Source: Labia minor
Taxonomy: Eukaryota; Arthropoda; Insecta; Dermaptera; Spongiphoridae
Direction: 5' to 3'
Assembly (NCBI GenBank): GCA_963082975.1
Contig: OY720346.1
Coordinates: forward strand, 25,848,720-25,912,719
Length of the DNA: 64,000 nucleotides
The translations under genes and the position numbers were made by a program. Numbering within the stretch: the first letter of the stretch is position 1; every line of letters begins with the position of its first letter. Below are positions 35,677 to 47,645 of the stretch, one piece after another. The notes beneath the pieces are model-generated. The model was not told where the DNA came from and ran no database searches. It saw only the letters and a list, made by a program, of their open reading frames with translations.

Positions 35677-35745
35677 TCTCTCAAAAAAAAACAACAAAAC
35701 AAATAAATGTCTTTGAAAGATGGTAAAAATATCTTTGTAATTATC

Positions 35746-35821
35746 AAAATATCATAGACCAGCAGTAAGAACAATTGTTTTTACTCCCCGAGTTCGAAGG
35801 ATCGAAACTCGCCGCGTGCAT
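35746..35821 (+). other. tRNA-like / SINE-head remnant
   Basis: GACCAGCAGTAAGA resembles an RNA polymerase III A box and GGATCGAAACTC a B box, at tRNA-like spacing. They are followed by CGCCGCGTGC and a T9 run that would terminate pol III. The cloverleaf does not close, so it is at best a degenerate tRNA or tRNA-derived SINE head. Confidence 0.3.
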
Positions 35822-36050
35822 TTTTTTTTTATCTATTTTCGTGATTTATTTATTCATTGTTCTTTTATTAATTAAGTTTTAGATAGTTTTATAATTTTTA
35901 ATATTTTTTCAATAAAATATTATTTAATACATTTAATAATTGTAATAAATAATTAAAGAATTGTATATCAATATTTTTTAAAGGGTAGAGCGAGCTCGGT
36001 GTCTCAGGTATTAATATTACCAGCCAAATCCAATAATAATGAATCATTTT

Positions 36051-36176
36051 TTACTATCTCGCCAGAGATAGTATTGCGATCACGAAAATTTTCGATGTTG
36101 AGATTTTGATGTTTTTATACTTTTTGAAGGTTCCTGAATCATTTTCACTAAGGTTGAGAAAAATGTCTGTGTGTGT

Positions 36177-36212
<36 letters not shown>

Positions 36213-36239
36213 AGGCAAGATTACGCAAAAACGGTTTGA
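36051..36239 (+). mobile_element. Family B element, 5' fragment (B3)
   Basis: Starts TTACTATCTCGCCAGAGATAG like B1, with the AAAATTTTCGATGTTGAGAT segment, a long (GT)n core (about 36168-36210) and GCAAGATTACGCAAAAACGG, then stops matching after GGTTTGA. The 3' two thirds, including the hairpin, are missing. Confidence 0.85.
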
Positions 36240-36699
36240 TTTTATATATGTTTATTTATTCACAAAAAATTAATTAAATTGTAATTTAAATTCTTATAGT
36301 TTTATTAAATAAATCATTTTTAGTTATAATTTTATATAAGCATTTTTTAATTGAACCTATTCAATCTTGTCATTCCCTAATCAGCATACGCGGTTTCAAT
36401 AACCCTTTTAATTATTCTAAATTCAATCTTTAATTAAATCTAATTTAACACACAACAATTCCGTCTCATTATTGTAATACAAAGTTAGAAATATTAAGTT
36501 AATATAATTAATATTATTTATTTATTAATACCAATTAATAATATTAATTACTTATAAATAATTCATAATAATAATAAATTGTGATACCAACTTATAGGAA
36601 TATTAAAATAATATAATTATTATTTTACATATATATGAATATAATATAAATATTTTTAATTTTATTTTAAGAATAGATATATATCTAAAAGGCGGTAAC

Positions 36700-37090
36700 T
36701 GTGAGGTCACATACTAATTTTTATTCTTTCACCCAGCAGAGGCTAAGAAATATTATTCCGCGTCAACGTACTAGTGCGCATGCGCGCCGTGGACTTTCAA
36801 CCTAGCGACAGGGTATTAGAACGAAAGACAGCATAAAACGAAGACGCAGATAGCCTCTTTCTCAAAGACGAAAGACCGGACAAAAGAAAGACCCAGATAG
36901 CCTCTCTCTCAAAAACGAAACACCGCACAAAAGAGAGACAGAGATAGAGGCTATCTCATTCTCACTCGTTATATCTATATCTTTTTTCTCTCTTGCGTTT
37001 CGTAACGCGTTACGAAATTTCAATTTTTCAATTCACTCTCCATTCTCAACCAAATGTCAGGACGCCGCTAAAGAAGTTTCACTTCAATAA
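36700..37090 (+). other. G+C-richer segment with 20-bp palindrome; Helitron-related candidate
   Basis: Contains GTGCGCATGCGCGC (near 36775), two imperfect direct repeats of an AAAGACGAAAGACCG / AAAAACGAAACACCG type (36860-36950), the perfect palindrome TTTCGTAACGCGTTACGAAA at 36998-37017, and AAGAAGTTTCACTTC at about 37073. The last motif also occurs on the minus strand downstream of the endonuclease fragment at 34220. I infer a Helitron-related end or regulatory segment. There is no protein. Confidence 0.45.
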
Positions 37091-38100
37091 ATCTTTCATA
37101 ACTAATTAAAACAAAAATGAACAAAAACAAATTAAACATTTATTTCTCATTCAAAAATTCATCTTACATTGAAATTTTTTAGCAAAAAAAATTGTATAAA
37201 TTATTTATTTATTTAATAATTTCATATTCTATTATTATTGGAGAAATAAATTAAAATTTAAAAACATTTAATTTAATAAGTAGAAATATTTATCAAACAT
37301 TTTCACATCTTAGTTCAGAATTAATAATTCCTTTACCTACAAAAATAAATGATATATTAATGTTTTTTTAATTGGTGCAAAATAAATGGTTGCCCGCCAG
37401 TATGAAGCGGTCAACAAGCTACCTAATCATCGTTGTCAGCTTATACTGTAATATACAATATAAATATATATACTTCCTTCATATACATTTATACTTTTCA
37501 TTTTGAATAATGATTAAAGAAATTCATAACTTTATAAAGAAATGTTTTAGTAATTAGAATATCAACATATCATGATAAACTCATATATTATGTTTGTAAT
37601 TATATTATTCATGTACTTTATTCAATGTCAACAGAACTGGACCAGTGGTTTTATTTTCAGAAGGCTTTACCAATTTTCTAATTAATTGTTTGACAATAAG
37701 AATTTATTTCTTTAGTTTAAGATCGATTTGTAAATTGATTTTCGAGGTGACTGAATTAAACCTTACTCGATTTTATATATATTTCCGATTAATATTATAA
37801 AAAAATTTTTGGAAGAAAACACTTATTAGTTTACTTAATTATATTTTAGTGAAGAAATGAAGAATGATGTTACCGAAATGATATTACAAATATACCATAT
37901 TTGATTAAATATGTGAATAACAAATAAAAGATTATCAATTCACATTTAAAATGGAGTCACATTTATATGATAGAGTTAAGTGAGTGCAAAGGAAAAGAAA
38001 AATAACTAAATAAATAAAAATCACCATCTGGATTTTTTCGCTTATATAAATTTAATTAATCAATTTTCATATATTATTATTATTTTATATTTTGATGTTT
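37091..38100. other. AT-rich intergenic DNA, no gene seen
   Basis: A G+C-richer patch at about 37388-37440 (GGTTGCCCGCCAGTATGAAG) is too short to classify. The rest is A/T-rich. Confidence 0.55.
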
Positions 38101-38849
38101 TTACTATCTCGTAAGAGATTGTATTGCGATCACGAAAATTTTCGATGTTGAGATTTTGATGTTTTTATACGTTTTGAAGGTTCCTGAATCATTTTCACTA
38201 AGGTTGAGAAAAATGTCTGTCTGTCTCTGTGTGTGTATGTGTGTATGTATGTAACCAAGATTACGCAAAAACGATTTGAGCTAGAATGATGAAATTTGGT
38301 ACATGGGCATTATTCAAAATTCATAGTTTTCTATCAACTTTTGAAAAATGTAGCTCAGCCGGAAGAGGGTCATTACCTAAAACGTTTTGATTTTTTTTCT
38401 TCTAAAATGATCGTAAAAATATTAACGGATTTTGATGAAATTTGGTATATTTACTTAATGCATCAGTATGATGAATTGATTGGTGTATATCCGGGAACCG
38501 GAATTGGAAGTAATACAGATCGACGATAGGAAGGGAAGGGTTATTTTCATACCAAATTTTACAAGAGGAGATTTTTTAAATATCTCCATGGTTTTATCAT
38601 CGAGACAAATCATCTTCATTAGTTTTTTCTTAATATAAAATTATATGAAGTCACCCAGCCCTTCATGACGTCACAGCCAGCGCCTCATATATTATAAATA
38701 AAATAAAATTAAAAATATTTATGTTATATCCATATCTGTTTTTTATTGCATTAATATATATACATTTAAATTATTTGATATTGTTTCTGTAGCTGGAAAT
38801 TAATTTATTTCAAACCGTCGGTCGGTTCTGTGCTTGGCCACATGTCAAC
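38101..38849 (+). mobile_element. Hybrid element: family B 5' half joined to family A 3' half
   Basis: Starts TTACTATCTCGTAAGAGATT and follows family B through the GT/GTAT microsatellite, CAAAAACGATTTGAGCTAG, GATGAAATTTGGTACATGGG and on to GATCGTAAAAATAT at about 38420. It then switches to family A at TAACGGATTTTGATGAAATT and continues through the second A unit, one intact TGACGTCA and CGTCGGTCGGT to a damaged A hairpin (GCTTGGCCACATGTC). The GATGAAATTTGGTA box therefore occurs twice. A plus-strand open frame at 38296-38529 simply reads across the junction. Confidence 0.88.
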
Positions 38850-41184
38850 TTATTTTTTAATATTGTGGCTTAAGTATTTTGAATATTTTAATCTAATAAT
38901 TATTATTATACTAAAAAATTTATCAACAATTTTAACATTATAAATTTATTTCAAATGTAATGTAATTATTTATATTACTTTGAATGGAAACAAGATTACC
39001 TTTTTACTTTTAATTCACAAATAAAGTGAAAATTATCGCCACGATCCCTAAAAAAATATTATTAAATATATAATATACTCAGTATAAAATTTATTTATCT
39101 AATCTTTAAATATAAAATCATCTTGCTAAATAAAACTTCTAAATTACAGAGAAAGGATAAAAATAAATTGAATCAATTTAATATTGTTATTTTTTGTTTG
39201 TAGGTTAGTTATTTAATAAAATGTTCTATATAGGGTTGTATTATATGCATTTCGTGAGAATGTTTCTAAATATTTTAAAAATCATCTAAATTTAATGTCC
39301 AAATTAGTCATTTCTTTTTTATTTTGACCTTTTATTACTTAGAATAATCTATAAGCCTCCGGGTTCTTTATTTTAAAGGAGAGGGGAATAATCACAACGG
39401 ATCAGTTTATATGTACCAATTTTATATATATATTTAAAGATGAAGAAAGAAATAATTCCATTTAAGGAAATGAATAGGGTGTAGTATGTTATTTTGCTTA
39501 TAATAATGCAAAAGGTAAAGGCGGTTAAGGATCACTGAGAATGATGAGATCATAAATATTATTTTTTTATTTATAAATATTTAGTATATTAGTATGATAA
39601 TTAAACTAAACTTTACCAAATTAAAAATACCATTTCCAAATGTAGAAAAAATGATGGAGAAAGTATAATAATACAACTATGTTTCATAAAAGATCATATT
39701 TTCAATATTCATATATATATTGATTAAATAGATAAAATATTTTAAAAAAATTGCAAAAATGGAAATTTTATTATTGAATAACTTATAAAAGTTTTCTTGA
39801 ATAAATAAATTTTAATATTTTATATTAATTAAATTAAACCTATAAATATTATTCATAATAAAATTTCTTTATTACATACATTCGAAGAAGTTTCAAGTTG
39901 TCTGATATATTTACTGAGAACTTTGAAAAAAATAAACCTTATTATCACACAACCAAAATGCGCATAAAGCAATCATGTTGAAACTTCGCCAAAATTCTTT
40001 AATATAAAATATTCTTAAAAGATTTGTAATTTTAAATTTAATTATCAAACTACATAATTTCCGTTGTATGTATGTATGTGATGTCTCTAACATTATGAAG
40101 TTAGTTACAAATTCAGTTTAAACTTATTTGCAAACATAGTTTTCAATCGGTTCGTCTAGTAGTTTACATAATGTATTAAAATGTTTCAACCAATGTTTAC
40201 AGTTAAATCTATAAATTTTATATTTTATAAAATTATTAAAATTTAATTTCTATTAGTTAGTGACTGTTTTTTAAAAATTAAAATAGATCGACCCGATATA
40301 AAAGAGTTGTAAAGATACTGTGAAATTTTATTGTTTGTTACTTTATTTATAAATCATTCTTTCTTGTATCATTTTATTAAGTAGTATTTTATCAATATTT
40401 GTTGAATTAAAAATTAAAACAAGATTTTTTATGTATTATGATTTTTATATAATACATTTTTTTCACTTCAATTAGGAAATTAAAAGTTTGACTGTAACAA
40501 TTTTACAAATTTTATTTTCACCCTATATTCTCGTGAATTGTTTGCTTTGGTTGCTTTCGGGTCACAGGGTCATATTATACAGGAACCATTTGACAGGTGG
40601 CATGGAATGAAAGAAAAAAAAACTCACAATTGGAGAGTACAAAATAGTTTAGACACGCAAGGAAACAAGAGAGTAAGAAATTAAAATAGAACACAATTTC
40701 GTTCTAATTATTATTATATTATGTAAGTTTAAAATATATCTGGGAATGCTAGGAAGCATTACTATCAACGAACTTTGATTTATATTTATTACAAAATTAC
40801 ATAAATAATTCCAATTTATATGATCTTAATATATTGTGAGAATTAGATAAATAATGTATATGTTTATAATTTATAATTAATAATAATAATTTTGATGTGT
40901 ACTCTTTGAGTGCTTGACATAAAATGACAAATAATTTGTAAAAGACCTTAACTCTATACATTGGTTTGGCGATTGCGTCAACAAACATTTGTTTTAATAT
41001 TGACGCAATATTTATAAATTTAATTGTTTATGAATATTTTGTTATTAATTATTAATTAATATCTTTAATTTACTTTTTTATTATTCCCGATAATTATCTT
41101 AATGTTCCCGGGAATTTCTCTAATGTTCCCGGGCATTTTTTTAATGTTTACAATAATGTCTAAACATTTTTTTTTACAATTTTT
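38850..41184. other. AT-rich intergenic DNA, no gene seen
   Basis: No recognisable protein or element. TGTATGTATGTATG occurs near 40067, and a triple CCCGGGAATTT / CCCGGGCATTT / TTCCCGATAAT motif lies at 41085-41140. Confidence 0.55.
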
Positions 41185-41315
41185 ACTTTCCCGCATACTT
41201 CGTATAAGGGAAGTATTGGAATCGTCAAAAATTTCGACTTCGAGATTTCGATAGATCTTGACGTTTTAGACCTCCCTGAGTCGGAAAATACCATTTTTCG
41301 AATTATGTCTGTGTG

Positions 41316-41346
<31 letters not shown>

Positions 41347-41625
41347 TTTACTCAAAAACTAATCAAGCTAGGACTTCGAAATTTGGTACACCGATATTAT
41401 TCACAGTTTGTAGATTTCTATCAAAATTTCGTCAAAATCGGTTAACCGGAAGTGGTACTTTACCTACACTGGTTGCGTTTACCTTTCAAGTAAAGTACCA
41501 GTTTGCTTCGAGATATTTGCTTCCTATTTTGTATATAGATTTAAAAATATGAAAAAAAATTCAGATACCAAATTTCATCATGACCTGACTACCGGAAGTG
41601 ACATTTTACTTATACAAGTAAATTA
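41185..41625 (+). mobile_element. Family D element, relative of family B
   Basis: Starts ACTTTCCCGCATACTTCGTA after TTTTT. It keeps the B order: GTATTGGAATCGTC, AATTTCGACTTCGAGATTTC, TTGACGTTTTAGACCTCCCT, ATGTCTGTGTG, a (GTAT)n microsatellite (41311-41344), CTCAAAAACTAATCAAGC, CGAAATTTGGTACACC, TTTCTATCAAAATTT and CCGGAAGTGG. Identity to B is partial, so it is a separate subfamily. The 3' end is unclear; it runs into the Helitron-like end at 41634. Confidence 0.75.
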
Positions 41626-41633
41626 TAAATATA

Positions 41634-41710
41634 CTAGCTGCTCCGAGCGCCTTCGGCGCTCTTCACACCTAGACGGGGGCTCCGCCCCCTGTACCCCCGA
41701 GTGATACATA
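41634..41710 (-). mobile_element. Canonical Helitron 3' terminus (CTAG end with hairpin)
   Basis: On the minus strand a perfect hairpin GAGCGCC-GAA-GGCGCTC (41645-41661) is followed, seven bases later, by a terminal CTAG and then T. This matches the rule for Helitron 3' ends (hairpin about 10 bp before CTRR, insertion next to T). A second hairpin, GGGGGC-GGA-GCCCCC (41675-41689), lies upstream on that strand. The body of the element, to the right, is lost. Confidence 0.6.
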
Positions 41711-41860
41711 GTTTTTGGTTGAAAGTCTGTATGTAAAAGGTTTTTATCCATTTTGTTTCAATCAGTATAAGTAGATAAGACATGTATTTTTGTTTTCTTG
41801 TAAAATATATTTTAATTTAATCAGTAAATTAATTATATATTATTATTGTATATGTTATAT

Positions 41861-42600
41861 TTATCTAACTCTGTGTCTCTACAGTTTTCGAAAGTTCTTA
41901 GCCGCAGCATCCACATTTCTCTAAGAGTCCCTATCCTGAGCTACAACCAAATCCTACCCAGTCCCATCTCTCTATGTCCCTTCCTTCATTGTCCACCCAC
42001 CTTGGTCCTTGGTCTTCCACCGGATGTTTCCCAATCGGTTTCTCCCAATTTCTAGTTTCTCCAATTCCATCCACGTCCCCTTCCCATCCCAGCCTTCTCG
42101 ATTTTATAACCTTAACTATATCTGGACATTATTTCTCGTTATGCCATCTCCGCCATCCCCCTGCGACCTCATCTTCTTTTGGCCTATAAATGCTGCGAAC
42201 AATATTAATCTCACAAATACTCCAAATCTACTCTCGTCTCCCAGAGTCATCGATAGGGTGACCAAACGTCCCGTCTTTAGGTGCTCTGTCCCAAAAATGT
42301 CTTCGGGACACCCTACTGTCACGTTTTTTCAATATTTAGGACATTTCGTAATTTTTTTTTCAAAATTTTTTCAATTTAGTTCTAAAAAAAAAGGTATACC
42401 ATTTGTCCCGGTTTGGTGATTTCGAAATATGGTCACCCTAGTCATCGATCAACATGAAAAATAATTGTTTTATATATTTTAATTTTGATCCTCTTTGATG
42501 AGATAAGCCCCTTTACTGCATAATAACAGGAGTTACTCAATTACAACGTCGATTTAAATTCTTCTCGAATATTATTATCCTTCGTGATTAGAGATTTAAG
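41861..42600 (-). pseudogene. LINE 3' fragment, third copy, split by a MITE
   Basis: Minus-strand copy of the element at 5966-6533. From 42600 it reads AATCACGAAGGATAATAATA and the GCAGTAAAGGGGCTTATCTC segment. It is interrupted at 42254-42440 by a hAT MITE and resumes with GTATTTGTGAGATTAATATT, AAGAAGATGAGGTCGCAGGG and then the AGAACTTTCGAAAACTG-like 3' end and ACAGAGTTAGATAAATA tail near 41861. Plus-strand frames at 41846-42419 are antisense shadows of it. Dead: frames are broken in several places. Confidence 0.85.
42254..42440. mobile_element. hAT-type MITE nested in the LINE fragment (187 bp)
   Basis: Perfect 11-bp terminal inverted repeats TAGGGTGACCA / TGGTCACCCTA, flanked by a perfect 8-bp target-site duplication GTCATCGA (42246-42253 and 42441-42448). 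Internal text CGTCCCG and GTCCCGGTTTGG forms a subterminal inverted region. No coding capacity. The nesting dates the insertion after the LINE. Confidence 0.95.
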
Positions 42601-45600
42601 TATTTAAATATTTATACTTTTTCAAATTCTATATTTTGTATGTTAATTGTATGTAAGTCGTATCCGTATCATAATTCTTGAATTTTTTTGTTTAATTACA
42701 TTTCGGTTGATTTTTCCCCAATTTCTCTAATCATATGTCTCCTCTTCCAGTCCAATTCATTTACCTATCAATGTGGCATAAGGAAATAAATTTCTTAATT
42801 TGGCTAGAACACTCCATTTTTTAAAATTTTAAATAGAGGGAGAGAGAGAGGTTCTAATTATATATATATATCTGTTTCTATGACAGCAAAAAAGTAAACA
42901 AATTACATACATACAAACACTCTCCTTTATATATATTTCTAGAAAATGAAACACCCGCAGCTCAGCTCAGGTGTTACCTAAGATTCTAATTTCTTTTTTA
43001 TTTTTCATCATTTGAGGTACCCTTCACCTCAGAAAAATTTGGTTACCTTACTCCTTGTAGTTTAGGCTCTGGAGTTTTTTGCGTACAGACGGACACTATC
43101 GTATTAAATATATAGATATAATAATGTTAAACCATTTTACTTTATAATTTAAATTAATTAGTTTGTTTATTTTTATTGTTGTTAATTATTGATGTTTTAT
43201 CGTTCTCAAGATAATGGATAAAAATAACTTGCAACAAACAAAGAAACAAAATATGCAAGAAACACTACACGAATATAGCCGTCATTTAAACTTCAGATTC
43301 GATTATCAAAAAAAAAAAAAAAAAAAAATTTTAGAAATTTAATCCTAATTCCAAGTTATGAGAAATACAACGCTTAGCTCAAATTAACACTTTTTAAAAA
43401 AATCATTATATGCTGCTGATGGTTCCCACTTTTTATGTATGTGAAAAAAGAAAATTTCTATATTTGATTGACCATTAATTATAGGTAGATCTTTCAGGTT
43501 TGGCGGATGTTAGTTATTTAGAAGAAAATCTCACTTTTTGAGTAATAATTTGTTGGTATGCGTGTATTTTCCATTACTACCAAACGTACGCTACAAATTT
43601 AGATTTAGCCTGAGGATATAACTCATATTATAGGGTCGCTTTGATTCTAAAACAAACTATGATTAATTTTTTTTTTTTATAATAAAATTAAGCAAAATGA
43701 AGTAAAATTATGAAAAAAAAAAAATAAATAAATTTTCAATCTAATACAATTTTCAAAACTTATTTTCTCATATTTTCTGATAGAAAAAAATAAGACATTT
43801 CTAATAAGGCGTATTAAAATATTTAAATTATTTATAATGAGAAAAATTCCCACCATTTAATTAATTCTCTCTTTAAATTTCTCTAAACATACCGATTCCA
43901 TCTTTTATTTATTTATAAGTTTTTAATTATTTATAAATATATATTTTGAAATCCTAATACAAATTTAATGAAACATTCGACATTGATTGACTGACCCAAA
44001 AGAAAAAAAAACAAAACTAAAATCTTATCTAAAATATAAATAATAATGAAAAACTGAAATAGACAGAGAGAGTGAGAGGAAAGTGGGAGAGAGACTTGAA
44101 TACAAGAGAGGGAAGGTGAAGAGTGAATCAATTATCACAATGACGAGGCTTTTTGACTTAATAAAAATGTCCTTTAGGCAAATTATTATTTTCAAATTTC
44201 AACACTATGATAATTTTGCTTTGATGAAATATTAAAAAATATACAAATAATAATTTTAATAATAATAATAAATAGATTTAATAATAATAAAAATTAAAAA
44301 AAACGTGGGAAGTATACTTAAATCAAAAAGCATTTGTCACTCAAGTAGAAAAAAAAAATAAATAGTTGACAAAATGTTTAAATAATTCATATATAAAACT
44401 GTTCACACTTTCTATTAGTAAATTAAATGAATCGTGTCCATTTAAAGATTCAAGTTAATATATTAAAGAAATCCTTTATTTTTTTTTATTTAATATTGAC
44501 AAGAGTTTTGAATAGAGGAAAAAAAGGCTGAATGAAAAATTAATGAATAGCATCGTTGATGTTTTATGTACATATATATGTACCCATATATTAATATCTT
44601 TCTTTTAAAATTTTAAAAAATTTGTTGTTAGAATAATATGAATCATTTTATTATTTTTTTCACCTAACATCTTGAGAATGATGAATAATAAATCAAGATT
44701 CTTTTTTCTAAGACATAATGGTGGTACAGAAGGAAAGAACGAAGGAAAAATGTTTAAACTAATTATGCTTATAGGATATAAAAAAAACCTCTAGCAATTG
44801 ATTATTTTATTTTTTTTAATGATTGATTTGTATAAAAATTTATTATATGTATTTTAATCAAATTTAATATATATATATATAATATTAAACCATAAAATTT
44901 TTATATATAAATAATTATATGGATGAATAGAGAAAAAAATGTTAATTTTCATTAAAAAAGATTATTTAAATTTTTTATAAATTTACTTGAAATTGATTAA
45001 TTATTAACTATGGGTGTGTTAAGAAGAAAATTCTTAGAAATTAAAGATAATATTTACAATAAAGAAAATATACCTATAAGAAAAAATATTTTTTTCTAAA
45101 TAAAATAATTGAAGAAAAATATGGTTTTATATGACACTTATAAATTTAAAATCATTATTAATTAACATCACAAATAATATAATTATATAAATAAAGTTTA
45201 TCAAAATAATTTTAGAAATTAATTTTTGGCCTATTTTGATAAGTTGAGCACTTTCATTTCATTTATTAGTTAATATTATAGGGTATTACTTAATAAAATA
45301 TATACTTAACAAACAAAATTAACAATCTTTAATCGTAAATAATCATAAAACATAAATCGTCCGTTACATTCATCTGCATACATAAGAGTGGACCAGAGCA
45401 TAAAGCAACCACAGGTCGCAAGTATTGTAGCATAGGGGTCGCTTACATAGCCCTCACACAGCGCCCTCAGTTAACTTAAACTTTAAATGAAATAATTTAA
45501 ATTATTTCCTACAATATATATTATGAATCTGGTAAAAGGATCAAATTTATAAAGAAACTTAAAGAATATAGAAATTGCTCGTTATTGTATTATACCTAAA

Positions 45601-45912
45601 TTAATTTTAATTTTAGTTTTTTGGTTTTTGAATTTTATGTCTTTGCATTTATTTAAAATTAATTATTTTACCTTAAATCTAAGTAAATTCTTCAACTTCA
45701 TGTTTTTTGGATCAGGACTATAACCTATTAATTGATTTTATTAATAACAAAATATTTTTTTTCTTTAGGGTTAAAAAAATAAAAAAATAAATTTTTTTGA
45801 GAAATATCTAGAAGTTTCTAAAATAGGTAACTAATTCGTGAAGTCGTGTATAAAATAAATTTTTAATTGATGGTATAAGAGCTTTAGAATTAAAAAGGTA
45901 TATTCTATAGAT
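42601..45912. other. AT-rich intergenic DNA, no gene seen
   Basis: Contains a poly-A run at about 43308-43328, a G+C-richer patch at 42955-43110 including GCGTACAGACGGACACTATC, (GA)n-type text at 44064-44110, and a distinct patch at 45355-45475 (GTGGACCAGAGCATAAAGCA and following). None is recognisable as a gene. Confidence 0.55.
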
Positions 45913-46162
45913 CAATGTTTTTCAACATTTCAGTATTGTGGGCCCAATTTTCAATTATAATTTTCTTCGCACCCCCCGCTTACAATAATGTATATTGAGT
46001 ATTTTGAATTCTGTTTTAATTTATTTTTAATTAACTAGCAAAACGAAGAGTTTTTCTAAGTGTATGTATGCTTTCTTTTCAGTCAGTTAATCGATATTTT
46101 AAAATAATTCCCTCTTGGATATTCTCGCTAAGGGGGCACGCCCCACAGATTGACAATCGCTG
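45913..46162. mobile_element. Old hAT-type MITE (250 bp)
   Basis: Flanked by 8-mers CTATAGAT (45905-45912) and GTATAGAT (46163-46170), a 7/8 match. Ends CAATGTTTTTCAACATT and, inverted, CAGCGATTGTCAATCTG: degenerate inverted repeats of the hAT CAGNGNTTNTCAA type. The internal G+C-rich bits GCACCCCCCGC and GGGGGCACGCCCC lie near opposite ends and are inversely related. Confidence 0.75.
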
Positions 46163-47645
46163 GTATAGATATATCATTTATTTTGAATTAAATATTTTTC
46201 TTAAATAATATAACACAATTCGTATCATAGCTGAATTTGAATTGCTTTTTTTAAATTTAAAATTTATTTCAACCGAGGATAGGAGAGGAAGGGAATAAAT
46301 AATCTAAAACACCTTTTCTTTCTTTTACTATGCCGTATGGCTCAGGACCTTGTCGGTATCTACAAAAAGAGTATTAAAATCATGATTATTAATAATTTAT
46401 TTTGTATATCTATATATTTATCATTAAACATTAATTAATTTCTTCTTTCTATCATCTATAAAAATAACATGATAAAAACATTAATATTTTCTTTTTGATT
46501 ATGTACTATAATATATATATTATCAATAAATAAATATATTTCTATTTAATTATATTGGAATTCATCTCTAGTTAGTCATTAATATAATTGAATATCCACT
46601 TCATTTCTCAAGCTTAGAAATGAAAATAATCATTTGAGTTAATTATTCAATTAACGGATCAAAGGATATCCCGCTAAAGAGAAGGTATTTTAATTTTATT
46701 ATCTTGTAATCAAATTTATATGTACATTTACATACATCTTTCTATCTAATACAACAAATATTGTATTTTTCACACACATTACACCTTGAAAAGTAAATAT
46801 AGATAAAAAATTTAATTTTCATACAATTTTCACCAACTACCAGTGATATATATATGTAAGAATGTAAGGGTGAAAATGAAAATTTAGTTGATAGGTTAAG
46901 TATTTTTAAACATTAAAACATAATAAATAATATAATTGGAGTTCAGACAGCCAGCACGTAAAAAGAGAAGGATTAGAAATAAAACTCTTTAACTACTTTC
47001 TCATTCAATGTGTCAACGTTTCGATCCCTTATTAGAACCCTCTTCAGTAGAAACTTTGGTTTTCTTAATTTTTGTATATGTATAGTGATTATGAGCCATA
47101 TATCTATATATTCTTTGTTATTTTTGAATATGAAGGGGATATACATTATATATATATCGAATTTCTTATTGGCATAGATTAAAAATAATCTATTTAATTT
47201 CATCTATATTTTTTCCCTATCTATTTATTTGTATTTTTCTAATTTCAGTATTTACATTAAGAAATTAAAATTAAATTCATTACATTTGCATTCATTCTTT
47301 TGATATGAATATTAATGCTAATCATCTTAATAGTCTTAATTATTAATATAATACTTCCTTATATAATCTAAACCTTCTATTCAACATTTCTTATAATCTT
47401 TTCCTCCACCCATTTCCTTATATTGTCTTAGTTGTTTCTTATAGTTTGAGAGATATATATGTTATATAATTGATCTTCAAAAAATAAATAAATATGAATT
47501 GAGTAGTTACAAAGTGAAGGTTTTTAATTTACATGTAAATATTCCATTTAAAATAAATGAATTGTTTCAAAAACATTGTTGTTGTTCCTGAATCATAAAA
47601 TGTTTGAATGGTAGAGAACATCCAAATATTTAGCTATTATAATAA
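46163..47645. other. AT-rich DNA with a GAAACGTTG-type repeat piece
   Basis: On the minus strand at about 46935-47060 the text CTGAAGAGGGTTCTAATAAG, then GGATCGAAACGTTG, then an A/T segment and CGTGCTGGCTGTCTGAACTC looks like the end of a dispersed repeat. It shares ATCGAAACGTTG with the loop of 27221-27392. The core resembles a hammerhead ribozyme (CTGANGA ... GAAA) but stem III is not evident. Elsewhere nothing is recognisable. Confidence 0.45.

Noticed and set aside
35746-35821. Functional tRNA gene
   Set aside because: A- and B-box-like text and a T run are present, but acceptor and anticodon stems do not pair. Kept only as a weak tRNA-like remnant.
41846-42419. Overlapping plus-strand open frames up to 136 codons
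   Set aside because: They are antisense to a LINE fragment and run into the nested hAT MITE.
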